From: Branchiostoma floridae
Taxonomy: Eukaryota > Chordata > Leptocardii > Amphioxiformes > Branchiostomatidae
Direction of reading: 5' to 3'
DNA length: 64,000 nt
NCBI RefSeq assembly: GCF_000003815.2
Contig: NC_049992.1
Location: 9,794,337-9,858,336, forward strand
A model generated the notes under the pieces. That model searched no databases. It had not been told where the DNA came from and was given only the letters and a program-made list of their open reading frames with translations. This document shows, piece after piece, positions 45,414 to 57,500 of the stretch. Positions within the stretch are counted from its first letter, which is position 1; each line of letters starts with the position of its first letter. A program made the position numbers and the translations under genes.

Positions 45414-48240
45414 CTAACATGCAAACTTACTTCTTTATCTGTCAAACTAAAACTACTGTGTAACTATCTAACAAACAATTTGCAAGGCTGCTCATTAAGT
45501 CCAACGAGATACTGTCAATTTGAACTGTTGGGCTTTGTAAGCCCCTTACTTTTCTCATTGGATTAGCTTCTTCTCAGTTTACATTCTCTTCCTCTCTGTT
45601 TCCTTGCAGTGTTTTTATAACTTAATCAATTGAATTGTAACGTTTTAATTATGGATCTACTAGTCTGTAAATTCTTCAGTTCAATGCTCTTAGCCACAAC
45701 TTAATTTTGAACACTTTCCAAACTTCTACATGTGTCATGCACCATTCTATCACTTCGTAACTTGCCGCCCTGTACTATCCACTGGCTGCTCCAGAAAGAT
45801 TCCGGACAAGGTTTATCAAAAGTCAAAACAAGTTTAATAGCAAGAGATATATATTACAAAGGAGAAGATGTATGTTATTCAAGTTAATAACAGATATATA
45901 AGTAAAGGCAAAGTAGGCTGTTTGTCTCTTGAACAATTCAAGGAAACTGGAAGGCCTCTATTTCATGTTAATTTTGTAATTTGCTGACTACAGTCGTGAG
46001 AAAGGGGAATCTTCCTGGAGCAGTTTCCATTCCCTCCATTCATTACAAAATGCACCATTCTCTGGGAGTTTGTGGCATTGTCATGCCAGTCTGGATAAGT
46101 GCATATTGAAAGTCATGCTGAATAATGAACAGTTGAAAGAATCAGCCTAAAACGTAAACTGCAATCTTTTGATACATATACTAAAAGTAGATCAGAAAAC
46201 TTAGGGTATTAGAGAAATAGGTGAAGAGCAGAAAAATAACGTATCTAAATGATGTGTGTACTATGTGAATGCCTGCTGGCATCAGTTATTTCTTTGAAAT
46301 GTTTAATGATGGTCACTCAAAGTGGGTTGGATTTTAGGATTAGTGTTTTGTATAACATAAAAAGCAATCACTAGACCTTCGACTCAATAAGTTAAATGTG
46401 CAACCTGCATGCTGATACTATTCATCAGAAAATATCAGCACAGAAATAAAATCAATACACGGAGAATATCACTGTACATGTCTATTGCACAAAATGCAGT
46501 TACTTGCTGAATTTTATCACAATGGTGTATTTGAAATTTTTAACTTTATGTTTAACAATGATGATAACTGAAAATGATTGAAAGTCTGTGAATTCAAGGT
46601 GCAATTATTATGGAATTTTACCATGAGAAGTTTTTAGATCACACCTTTGTTTTGAACAGACAACAGTTTTCCATATTCATAAGAATGGAATGAGTATGTT
46701 ATGAGGAACATATATATATCAACTCTACTCAGTCATTCGGGTATTTTTTCCTAAATTTTTAAGGAAATCTTTATGCTTTTGTCGCCTTGAATCTTTGCCT
46801 AGACTAAATGTGAAACTTTGAAGAGTTCCAAGGATAAGATTGCCAGACAAAGGTTTTTGTTGTAAAGTCAGTTTTAACATTCAATGATTTTAACCAAGCA
46901 ATCAAATTTTTAAATGTGCTCAAAAGACGAATATACATTTTAGTTATGGTGTAGAGATGATATGAAAAGATTCTACATCAAAATGCTCTCAACTGTTTCT
47001 TAAACTTCTTAACATACATCTCTCTGTAGAGGTTATATGTTGATGCACTTTCTGAGGATTAGATGTCTCCAAGTCAAATGATCCTTGTATTATGTATTTG
47101 TTGTTATAATATTGTAGTAAACTTTTAGAGACAAGTAAGTTCATGTTTGTATGCACTATTATTTATTCAAGCATGTTGAAGATAGCTGTGAACTATAAAA
47201 TTTGCTTTTATATATGGGAGCTCATAATGCACAAAAGAATGAATGCAAAAATATATGAAGTTCACAGATTTCAAATCTGCAATGTTTAAAAGTGTTACTT
47301 TTCCCTTTTCATCAGCAGTTGCTGATGTGTGATTTATTGTGAAAGTTTCAGAGGCTTTCAAAATATATTGCATGTAAAAGATTATATAACAGAGAAATGT
47401 ATCTGTATATAGAGATGCTAGTTCAATGCTAACATGAATAGGTTGTGTAAGAAATCTAAGTTCAGATAAACTATGTGATAGGGAGGTAAATATTGCTGTT
47501 GTTGGACAAACACTTTAAAGTAATATCAAAGGATATTGACTATCTAATACGAGAAGAAATCTATTAGTGTTAAACTGAGATGTGTAATTTTGTTAAATGT
47601 GCTATAACGGTAAAGAGTATAGACTGAGCTCTTAGGGATTTTAATTAGTAAAGCATGACTCTATTAAGGATTATGTGATATTTTAGGTGTGGTCAAAACT
47701 TCCTTTCAAAACCCGAGTAGTTTGAAGAGAGAAGTAGTAAAACGTTTTTACATGTTGCTTCTGGAAAACCTGAAGGCAACACATGTGAAATGTGCGATTT
47801 TATCAAAGATATAATACATGTACTTGCATGAAGGTATGTTCTGTTTTTTATGAGATATGAATCACTTGATGTAATGAGACCACAAGTATCCATGATGTTG
47901 GTAACTCTAGAGTGGATACGTTGAGGATATAGCAGCAATAGCTAAGGTAGCCACGTGACAAAAATATTGTATATAATACTAAGAATATAATGTTAAGACT
48001 AAGGAAGATGTGTGAATAAATTGTACTAAGAGATGAACTTATTACTTTGATTAGTGTCTATGAATTTGGTGTCTTTTATTTATTTTCACAGTGAAAATAC
48101 TTTTGTAAAATGTGTGCTGATTTTGATTTCTAGACTACAGTACATATTGTTTTTTTAACTTGCATGAAATGCATGGAAAATTTGAGGCTTGTTTTGTTTG
48201 TGTTTTTGTTTCTGCAATAAAATACTTGTTGTTCAGAGGT
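45414..48240 (+). other. ANO7: Probable 3' UTR of the anoctamin gene
   Basis: No coding exon follows the stop at 45411-45413. AATAAA at 48216-48221, followed by a T/G-rich stretch (gaggtggttgtgttttgctt), is the best poly(A) site, giving a UTR of about 2.8 kb. Earlier candidates (for example near 46446) could give shorter forms. Confidence 0.5.
48216..48221 (+). promoter_or_regulatory. ANO7: Candidate poly(A) signal, anoctamin
   Basis: AATAAA with a GT-rich downstream element within 30 bp. Confidence 0.5.
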
Positions 48241-48416
48241 GGTTGTGTTTTGCTTTTTACAGTCTTTTGGAAATGTTTCCCTTTTGGTGATGTTTGCAGA
48301 GGTATTAGTTCTGTATCTATATAGCCGGTATAACCGCCGTTCGGCATAACACACCAGCTAGTTTCTGAACCCTGCATGCCTCACATAACACACACATATG
48401 AGGGGTGATCAATAAA

Positions 48417-48627
48417 TACTGTAAATGCAGAAATGTTCGCGGTGGATTAATTAATGTTCGCGGTTTTCGCGGTGACCACTTCACCGCGAATTTAAAACCA
48501 AAGCGAACATTTTTCTATTATGATATCAGATTGCAGTGTATGGTGTTACCGCGAACTTAAATCCACCGCGAAAAGTACTTTTTCCCGCTACCGCAAAATC
48601 CCCGCGAACTTAAATACATTTACAGTA
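48417..48627. mobile_element. Palindromic CGCGGT-rich MITE, copy 2
   Basis: tactgtaaatgcagaaatgt to atacatttacagta, with ttcgcggtggatt, ttcgcggttttcgcggtgac and complementary ccgcgaacttaaatccaccg. It is the reverse-oriented relative of 33851-34064, downstream of the anoctamin poly(A) site. Confidence 0.85.
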
Positions 48628-48654
48628 CCAGGCCTTACCCAGAAATATAAGCAT

Positions 48655-48760
48655 ACTCATAACTCAAGAAGCTGTGGAAGCAGTTGTGAATACGAAAGTC
48701 ACGTTTGAAAATAGTTCACCTGGCATTTTCCTTCGGTACTGCAGCCGGCTGTGTACATGT
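48655..48760 (+). repeat. Dispersed family D, short copy
   Basis: ctcataactcaagaagctgt, then gttcacctggcattttcctt and cggtactgcagc match the 8340-8400 copy. Confidence 0.55.
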
Positions 48761-49668
48761 ATGTAAGTGAGCAATAGTTTATTTCTATTCCTCGTGAAAC
48801 AAAATGAAAAAGCTACTTGTTTTCTTCGAATTTCAATGTCCACACAACAATTTTTCTTTACCTTTGTTTCACAAGGAATAGAATAAGAAGCATTCCTTAC
48901 ACAATTTCCCATGTTACAGTTTCATACATAGCAGGGGTTTTTTTTCAATTTCTTTTCAGAACTTTATTCAAGAATACAATTTAAAAAACATAAATTGTAC
49001 AATAAAAATGGATTGTAAATATGACAAAATCATTATTTCAAACATTTCTTAGGTATATGTTAAATCAGCTATTATAAAAATCACCAAATAGCATAATGTA
49101 TTGTATGATTTGCAGTATTTCTGTTGCAGCACCATTTTTTTTAATATTGTGTTTTCTGCTATGGATACCAATGAAACTCCTACGGTAAGATTTATTGTGA
49201 CGTGGGTATGGGATAAGTCGTAGCAATTAGTATCTAATTTTGTCATTGATAAAATGCCATAGCTTTTGTCTTGGGTAATTTCCTGTGATGTACGGCCATT
49301 CAATTTTCCTCAATTGGGTAATTTTTGGACATTTGTGGCCACATGACATGCGGGCTTCTCAGAAAAGCCGGTGGAGCTCTGATTCATTGTTACAATATTT
49401 TTTTTAAAAATCCATATAACAACGGACGTAAAATAGTTGAACCCTCTTGTTACTATGTATACTATGGTACTTTCATTTGTTCAGGATACCCCATTACAGG
49501 ACAGTCTCAAGACAACAGATGAAAAGAATAGAGATAAAGATTTCCAGAACCGGAAGCTAATCGTCTTTATAATTGAGCCAGCATGATTTTGATAGACATC
49601 TGAATATACAAAAATCCGAAATTACTGAAATTATGAATGTAGATGAACTCATCCCATTAGTAAAGGGC
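48761..49668. other. Intergenic stretch, no gene seen
   Basis: AT-rich between the anoctamin locus and the small peptide gene. No exon is supported. Confidence 0.45.
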
Positions 49669-49676
49669 TATATAAG
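49669..49676 (+). promoter_or_regulatory. TATA box of the 86-residue peptide gene
   Basis: TATATAAG within ggctatataagtacg. About 30 bp on lies a plausible start region, then a non-coding first exon ending aatatcaag at 49759, followed by donor gtaggt. The acceptor tactacag at 50638-50645 abuts the ATG. Confidence 0.55.
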
Positions 49677-50481
49677 TACGTAAGTACGGCGCCGATAGTA
49701 AGACATTCTACAGTATTTTCATCGGCGATTTCTCCGGAACCTGACTCTTCAATATCAAGGTAGGTTTGATTTTTTTCTATAGATATATATACTAGTATAT
49801 AAAGCGAAAGCATTCATCGTTAAAATTCACCAGGCATTTTCTGAATTAGTTAACGTTACATAGCCGTACTGTATGTCAGAGTCACATTAATCGTTGGTCG
49901 TCGTACGGTTTTGAAGTATTATTTTGAAGCAGGTTGTGACAAAACGACAAGTATCTAATATAACTGCCTTCTCTGTAACAAGATTGCTGAACGTTGTACG
50001 ACACATACACGGTTATCGCAAGAATGCCCTCTGTTTGCGATCATAGGGCGATCATAGACGTACAAAATGTATGTCACAGGTCCATAAGTAAGACAGTAGG
50101 GCGCCAAAGGAGAAAATAGTTTCGAAGATAGACAGACCATTTTTCCGTTCAGTGATCTTTCCAGAGCACTCCAGGACATTTTTCTTTGCTTTTTCTTCCG
50201 TTTGGTTGTGTTCAATATCATTAATTTTTTTCAGTCAGAGAAATACTAGTACGTTTTAATCTGACGTCTCTTTCGCCCGACTTCCGATTTGTCTGTAAAT
50301 GTTGAATTTCTTTGAACTAGCGTGTACTTCAGAGATTGTAGCCCCTGGCACATGGTTTTTTTTTTCTATGAACATTTGTGCCATTTATACTCTGCCCTTG
50401 CGCTCCATTAATTGTTTTACAAATTCCCACGACTAAGACGTCAAAATTGATGGAAATATTGCCTTTTTGTTTTGTATTCCG

Positions 50482-50559
50482 CTAGCCTGGTATCCAGCCG
50501 TAATTGCGTAGAGGAGAGAAGGGACTCGGGAGCTATATTACGGCTGGATACCAGGCTAG
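50482..50559. mobile_element. TAGCCTGG palindromic element
   Basis: ctagcctggtatccagccgt is exactly inverted as acggctggataccaggctag around a 34-bp loop. ttccgc occurs on both sides. It lies in the presumed 5' UTR intron of the peptide gene. A broken relative is at 4193-4233. Confidence 0.8.
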
Positions 50560-50645
50560 TGTTCCGCAAGACTCTTAGGTATCGAAACCATGTTGATTTT
50601 TACATACAAAAATACTAAGACTCGCTGTGATGTTTTTTACTACAG

Positions 50646-51291
50646 ATGAAGACGACCCTGGCGTTTCTTCTTGTTGTGCTGGTCATCTCGTGCCAGCTGA
50701 TGACTGCTGAAAGCTACATAATGCTTCCCGCTAATCCTGGCCGAAGCTTGGGTAAGAAAACAGTTGCTTAACGTTAACAAACATCTGTACTTCTACTGAA
50801 GGATATTATAGTAGCCTGGGTTCCATCCGATTTCTCTGGGGGTTCCTTGCAAACTCGCTGCCCTAAAACAGTTAAAACAGTTTAGTGAATGCACGAAGTC
50901 CCGGTAGAAATTGGATGGTATCCAGGCTAGGATGATAGTAATAGGTAATATAGATAAGAAAACGCCGACAAATATTTAAACCTAATCTCCAAGCAGATCC
51001 TACTCCGGTAGCGAAACACACTCCTAGACCGGCTTCACTCTTCTGATAGCTTTTGATACTATCTTATGCTACCGTATAGTAGGATCTGCTTTGAGATTAG
51101 TTAAATGCTACTAATGTAAAACTCTTTTGTATACAGAACGTGGTGTCAAGGCGAACTTGGCCCGTCAGGCTGAGCTGCGTGAGCTGGCCAGGGAGGTGGA
51201 GATGACCAGTGAGCTGGAGATGACCAGGGAGGTGGAGAAACGGGATGTGGACACCCGTCTGAGTGACAGGATGACGGAGGAAGCTGAATGA
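50646..51291 (+). CDS. Small secreted acidic peptide (two coding exons)
   Basis: Coding exons 50646-50751 and 51137-51291 (106 + 155 nt, 87 codons) give 86 residues. Residues 1-21 (MKTTLAFLLVVLVISCQLMT and Ala) form a signal peptide. The mature part starts ESYIMLPANPGRSLERG, then becomes a charged, probably helical stretch with an imperfect internal repeat (AREVEMTSELEMTREVEKR), and ends TEEAE. It has no cysteine after the signal peptide. EKR at about residues 69-71 could be a dibasic cleavage site, releasing a 15-residue acidic C-peptide. The donor gtaaga, acceptor atacag and phase agree. A TATA box and non-coding exon upstream fit a regulated secretory gene. I do not recognise the family; it could be a peptide hormone, an antimicrobial or a lineage-specific secreted protein. 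Confidence 0.7.
50812..50929. mobile_element. TAGCCTGG inverted-repeat element, second type
   Basis: tagcctgggttccatccgat with ttct is mirrored by agaaattggatggtatccaggcta. It lies inside the coding intron of the small peptide gene. Confidence 0.75.
50982..51100. mobile_element. Palindromic MITE-like element, family A copy 2
   Basis: ctaatctccaagcagatcct at the left and aggatctgctttgagattag at the right, with gaccggcttcactcttctga inside, as in 1094-1263. It lies in the same intron, ending 36 bp before coding exon 2. Confidence 0.8.
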
Positions 51292-52052
51292 TTAAATGGT
51301 AAAGATGTTCTTTCCGCCATGGATTAGTATTATTTTTGTGAGTCAAAACGTCCTGCTTTTGTCCAATGCTAGTACCCCTTTCCAATGTGGCGGCGTACGT
51401 AGCCTTTATACTTTACTCCACTCTGTCGGTCGCATCCGTTGGCTACGAAAACGAACGCGAGAGAGCGACCAAAAGCTAAAATGGCTTACACCCATGGAGG
51501 CTAGAGGTGGCTACCACCACAGAGCAAGGACGTTGTATAACATCTCTGCACAGAGGGAACAAAACTCTCACATTTGTAGTTCGTACGAATTTCACTTTCA
51601 GTTTTAATGTAATTCATGAAAAATTGCTGTATTTTGTAAGTTTTGAATTTCAGATCCTAATTTTCCATTCCAATTAAGAATTTATAGGTCATACATGATG
51701 TCGTAATTTTGAACCATCAGTGATCTCCATAAAAATGTATTTTATTGGTTGGTTACTGTCTTTGCAGGACAGTCGACCACGTGACCATCGCGTGTCTGCC
51801 ACGTGATCATTGACGGCTATCTATCTTCTACGCGCGGACGACAATTTTAGCAAAATTCGCCAATCACAAATAGTACTTGTAGTTTGATTGTTTCCTGGTC
51901 GTAATTACAAGCGAGAGCGAGGATGGAGGATAGGATTTAACATTTGAAGAGCATACATGATTCGTACCATGGATTGTAAAACGCACAACTCGTAGATAAT
52001 CCTATGTTTCTTGAAGGACAGTATATAGAAGCTTAGTCCATTAATTGCTGAA
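51292..52052. other. Region downstream of the peptide stop codon
   Basis: gattaaatg followed by gtaaag could be a donor just past the stop, putting a further 3' UTR exon downstream. No coding is seen. Confidence 0.35.
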
Positions 52053-52443
52053 TAACTGAAGGGATTCTCCAATGGGTGCTGAACACATTATCCATATAAC
52101 TGAAGGGACCTGTCCTTGGTGGTGAACACAACATCCACACAGCTAAAGGGGCCTGTCCTTGGTGCCGAACACAACATCCGCACAGCTAAAGGGGCCTGTC
52201 CTTGGTGCCGAACACAAAATCCGCACAGCTAAAGGGGCATGTCCTTGGTGCTGAACACAACATCCGCACAGCTAAAGGGGCCTGTCCTTGGTGCCGAACA
52301 CAACATCCGCACAGCTAAAGGGGCCTGTCCTTGGTGCCGAACACAACATCCGCACAGCTAAAGGGGCCTGTCCTTGGTGCCGAACACAACATCCGCACAG
52401 CTAAAGGGACCTGTCCTTGGTGCTGAATGCATCATCCGTGCGG
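52053..52443. repeat. 43-bp minisatellite, about nine copies
   Basis: Unit gctaaaggggcctgtccttg followed by gtgccgaacacaacatccgcaca. The central copies are nearly identical and the outer copies diverged (actgaagggattctccaatg at the left, atgcatcatccgtgcggct at the right). 43 is not a multiple of three, so it is not coding. Confidence 0.9.
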
Positions 52444-52737
52444 CTAAAATTCGCCATATATTAGCATGTTGCAATGTGACAAATGGAAAAGAATTTGCTC
52501 TTTACAAGACCTCTTCCCAACATCTTAAGAATGACGAGAAAAAACTTAAACATACACTTATCATATATGCCAACAAAGTTTGTTTCTTCACATAACGTTA
52601 CATTTTATTATCTGCAAGTTTTGCTACCTAGATTCCTAGAAGGAGAACGTTAAAGCTTTAAGTGTATACTTGCCAATCCCTGGAGCCGTATGACCGGTCC
52701 GGATCACAGATCGTCTTCTGCATGATGAAAAACTGCA

Positions 52738-52743
52738 AATAAA
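52738..52743 (+). promoter_or_regulatory. Candidate poly(A) signal, possibly of the peptide gene
   Basis: AATAAA in gcaaataaaagattgcaag with a T/G-rich stretch downstream. Whether it serves the peptide gene at 50646 depends on an unproven 3' UTR intron or a 1.4-kb UTR. Confidence 0.35.
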
Positions 52744-52759
52744 AGATTGCAAGATACAT

Positions 52760-54183
52760 TTCTTCTATGTCTTTCTTGTTTGTGAACTTATGTCGTCAGC
52801 ATAGATGGAGTTCGCAAATTAAAGAGCTGTAAGCATGGCATTGGCATGATTAGATTATTTGATCGAAGAAGGGATAGTTCTGAACAGTTCTTATGTAAGA
52901 CTAAGACTTGTCAAGGTGAAAGATTGTAACCTTTTAAGTATGCTTTTTTTATTTGAAACGCCCCCAACTGCCCACTTACTTTTCATGGGACTATCTAGTC
53001 TGTACAACTTGTGTTGAACAGCGTCATCTAGCGACTTTTTATTAAACGACATAGCAGGGCTACCTGGAGACGGAACCCATGCTTCGCTAGTGGTCAAAGG
53101 TCGCACTACGTGCTGCACCGGTGCTTCATTTATAGTCCACGCGGAGTTCTGAAAAAAACTGTTCAGCGTCCGATGTTTGGAGTGGTACGGACACATTCCA
53201 GGCAGCTGCAGCCAGGGTTATCTCACGTTTTATTCGGCGTTTTGCTGAGCAGACTGTGCACGAAGGTGTGTACTCATAATCGATAATTGATATCCACGTG
53301 AACCGTGATGATAAGTTAAGTGGGAGGGGCTCATGTTGCGTGGCTTAGTATAATGTTTACCTTGAATGTTTACCTTGAACCACAGCCAGTCGATACACTT
53401 GCGGGTAATGAGGCTGTCCTAGTTAATGCGGTGGTATGATCGTTTTTTTTTTTGTAGATCTGTCATGTCTGTAGCAGTTGTAACAAATGTAACGTTAACG
53501 TGATTAGTAGGATCGAATACCAATAACTATTGCAAGCTAGAAATATAAAATTTGCCAGGGAATGCTAAATATTTACCTCTCAGTCTTTTCCATGAGAACT
53601 TCAGTACTTTCGTCTCTGAGTAGGCCCTTGACTCACCAGGTACGGGATCAGGATGCATTTGCTGAGAAAAGCTCCTTGGTTACAAACTACCTAAAGCCTG
53701 TTTACAAAAGACAGGACAGGCTCGCATGACTCAGCAAAACTTGGTCATAGGTATTGGGCATGGAGGCCTTCAACGAAATTACCTTCGTTATGTTTTGGGT
53801 AGCGTTTGAATATGTATGTTTGTATGTATGCATGTTTCCCATTGCACTCCATACTGCCCAAATCACATCATCATCATAATGCTTATAATAAGCACAGCAA
53901 CTTCTTGCAAACTTTTGGTGAAAGTCTTCTTTTCATTGGGTTTACCACCATCACTTCACTAAGAATAGTATCGTTTGAGTAGACTTTGTAATTTATTGTA
54001 AAGACCAAATGAAATTGATCTGATGCCAATTTAATAATAATAAGCCGGTTCACGGTTTGTACGGCACATGCACGAGTTCAAAGGTGAAGGCCCCTAACTT
54101 GTAAACCATGTTTGTGCCATTGTCTAAACATGTTTTATTTATATCTTAGGGGCCCTTTATTTCTTACATAACCACAATGCACT
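52760..54183. other. Intergenic stretch, no gene seen
   Basis: No exon is supported. A 101-residue minus-strand frame at 52891-53196 has no recognised domain or convincing splice partner. Confidence 0.45.
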
Positions 54184-54427
54184 CCCTGGGAGCCAGCAAG
54201 GATCGGGCAGCTAGGACAGTTTATTCGGTGGCCCAAGTCAGGCCTGCCCGAGCTCCTATTAGCGCCCCGGGGAGTTTAAGCCCGATGAGGTCCACCTGCC
54301 CTTATCCAAGTGTAGCGATAACTCCTTCAGGCTTAAACTCCCCGGAGCGCTTATGTGACATCGGCGTGCTGACTGCCTTGTTTCCCCGAACAAAACTCAC
54401 TAACCCGGTCCTGGCTGGCTCCCAGGG
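54184..54427. mobile_element. Long inverted repeat just upstream of TP53I3-like
   Basis: ccctgggagccagcaaggat through gcgccccggggagtttaagc is mirrored by gcttaaactccccggagcgc through cctggctggctcccaggg. Arms of about 100 bp surround a 45-bp centre. It ends 110 bp before the ATG, so it overlaps the promoter or 5' UTR of the reductase gene. Confidence 0.8.
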
Positions 54428-54536
54428 TAACAAATGTACTGTACCAGTGCACATGCACAGTTTGGACCATTCACTAAGATTATTGGTGTTTGGTGACTTT
54501 GGTCCCAATATCTGACCATTGTTCCAGACAGAAGCC

Positions 54537-57500
54537 ATGAGTGACATGCAGGCGGTGGTGCTACAGCAGCCAGGAGGGCCTGATAACCTGTCCGTGGGAA
54601 GGGTACCCAAGCCTCGGCCCCAGGCTGGAGAGGTTCTACTGAAGGTGTACGCCACAGCAGTCAACAGGGCAGACACCCTGCAGGTATGTGCGTGTGTGTG
54701 TGTGTGTGACATTAAGGCAACAGGGGTCGTGGCAGACCAAGAAAAACTTGGATGAAGGTCTCACAGGGGTCGACCCACTGGACAGAGCCGCATGGAAGCG
54801 TGGTGTGGAGACTAGCCGACTGCTGCCCACCCCTATGTCATGGACTCCAGCAGCAGTATAATCAAACCATTGATAGTGAGTGAGTGAGTGAGTGATTCCA
54901 AAAAGTCGGAGGAATTTTTTAGAATGGAGTTAGTCAAGGTTTTGGAATGGAGTTCTATGCTGGAATTTCAGTCTAATATAGTTCTAGGAAAGTATAAATA
55001 TTGGTATTTGAATCTAAGACTCCCGACTAGTTTGCTGCTGGTGAGAAGCTTTCATACAGCAAACTGTATATTTCTTCTGCTCGGAAGGCTCACGTGACCT
55101 AGGGATTGGAGGTCACTCTCTCTCAGGTTACGTGACTGGATGAGTGTGTTGTATATGGTAGGGAGTCCCATGGTCATTTTTCAGCGTGGGTGACCTGGTC
55201 CTGATTTTAACAGCCTCTCTCAAACCACCTGCTCTCTCTTGTAATGTGCAACTGGTGGCAAATATTGGTTTTATATAGTCACAAATGTAGCAAAGAAAAG
55301 GATTGAGCTAGCCATCACTACAGAGGCTGGCATTAAGGCTTACCAAGATTTAAAGAAGCTTACATCCATCTGTGTGCTTCTTGTATCTTGTAGAGGAAGG
55401 GCCTGTACCCACCCCCGAAGGGAGCGAGCGACATACTGGGCCTGGAGGCTGCTGGGAAGGTGGATGACCTTGGTCCTGACTGTAGAGGTCGCTGGAAACA
55501 TGGTGATAGGGTGATGGCGCTGCTACCAGGTGGGCACAATACTACTGCCGTGGCCTTTTTCTGGCAGCTATGCAAGGATGTTAATTTGATTATTATGGGT
55601 GACATTTCCAAAAAAAATTTTCTCCCATACTGTAAATTTTACAAAGCAGCTATAAAATGAGCGCATACATGCCATAGATTTCTAAAAAGTATTGGAAAGC
55701 AGATGTCACAATGCCAAATTCAATGTAAAGTCAAAGAATAGGATCTACCTACAGTTCCCCAGACAGGTAGCAAAAGCAAACATAGGAGGGAACTACTGCC
55801 CAGATGGTTCCCAGGCTTAAGGCTAAATATCTCGCAGCCTGTGTTGCACAATAACTCACCGCCAGGGGCTAATGGTCTCCCTCCCCAATTTAGGCAGACA
55901 GCTAGGAGTGCAATTTTATATAGTCAGGTTTATAGCTTGATGCTGTGTGCCAACGTAGGTGGTGGAAATGCAGAGTTTGTGACCGTTGATGAAGACCACC
56001 TGATGGCCATACCTGCAGGGATGTCATACCAGGAGGCAGCCGCCATCCCTGAAGTCTGGCTCACTGCTTACCAACTTCTGCACTTTGTAGGTAAGAACAG
56101 CATCTTCTATTTGGCCCAGAAGGTCCTGGGTTTAAATCCTGTCATGCTACCAATCTTGTGCCCTTGGGAAAGGCACGTAACATGACTTTCCTCACTCCAC
56201 CTACATGTAGGTGTAAAAATGAGCACCTGGCTTTGGTCAGAGAGGTAAAAGGCAGAGAGCCGGGCTCTGCATCCCAATACAGTGATCTAGACACAGTGGA
56301 TACCTTTACCCAATATTCCTATGATCTTAAAAGTCTAGTAGAGGGCCCTCTGGAAATTTGGCATTTATAACCCTCCAAGATGTTGTTTCTTACTCTTTGA
56401 GGGACAAATTCCACATGTTGCTGGTAGTGTAAGGAGCTGCTATACATGTCAAACATTACAATCCTTGAATTTTGACTGAAGTTTTTTTGTCAGGTGGATT
56501 GCAGGAAGGGGAGACTGTTCTGATCCATGCGGGTGGCAGTGGGGTGGGTACGGCTGCCACGCAACTGTCCCGACTGGCGGGGGCTCGTCCAATCATCACG
56601 GCCGGCACTCCGGAAAAGTTACAGAGGGCCACGGACCTTGGCGCTGTCGCTGCCTTTAACTACAAGGAGGGAGAGTTTGCACAGAAAGTTCTCGATGAAA
56701 CAAACGGTAAATCTTAGTCTGCATGCCTTTTTCAAGGAGGCGTAGTGAGAGCTAGCTTAAGTTACTTACTGTCAATTGTCGTCAATAATATTTGTGAAGC
56801 ATAATTGGCCGCTTTATTTCCACGCAGCAAATTATTTGTTATCCTGAATTCATTGATAAGTGTTATCTAAGTCGATGTTCAAAACTATCTGAAAGTAATA
56901 CATAGCAGGTGCTGGTGTCTGAGAAACTGTTACAGTAATTGTTTTATTTGGTAAAAGAAATAGACTGCAGTGTTATCAGGCCTAGGGTGCAAGGTAAAAA
57001 AAGTAGTGTTTTATTACAGTTCTATCGCAATACACACATCAAAGTTTGAGCTTCCACAGGATGGAATCCTTAAAGTTAAGTGCATATTTGTATTTGACCC
57101 AAATATCTCTGGCCTAAGATATACTGAAATGAATGATTATCAAAATTGGCTGACTAGATGGCTATAGTCATTCTGTTGCCACATATACAGATACGTCGAT
57201 ATGACACCTTAGGGGTGAAACTGATTATTACTTTATTCCTGTTTCTCAGGGAAGGGAGTGGATGTTATATTGGACTGTGTTGGTGCTTCCTTCTGGCAGC
57301 AGAATGTCAGGTAACAATCAAAACTATTTTCAGTGCTCTTAGCTGTTATAGCTTTTACGTCTCATTACATGTGCAATAGACACCTCATCATCATCATCAG
57401 CCAGCTGCATAGGTCTTCTAGGTCCTTAATAGTGCATTACCTTTCCATAATAGTACATTATGATTGCTTTAATCGTAATAGATTTTAGCAAAATTCTCTA

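Noticed and set aside
54100..54540. p53-responsive pentanucleotide array as in human TP53I3
   Set aside because: No TGYCC-type repeat is present in the upstream region.
54302..54712. 136-residue minus-strand frame overlapping TP53I3 exon 1
   Set aside because: It is made of the long inverted repeat and the antisense of exon 1.
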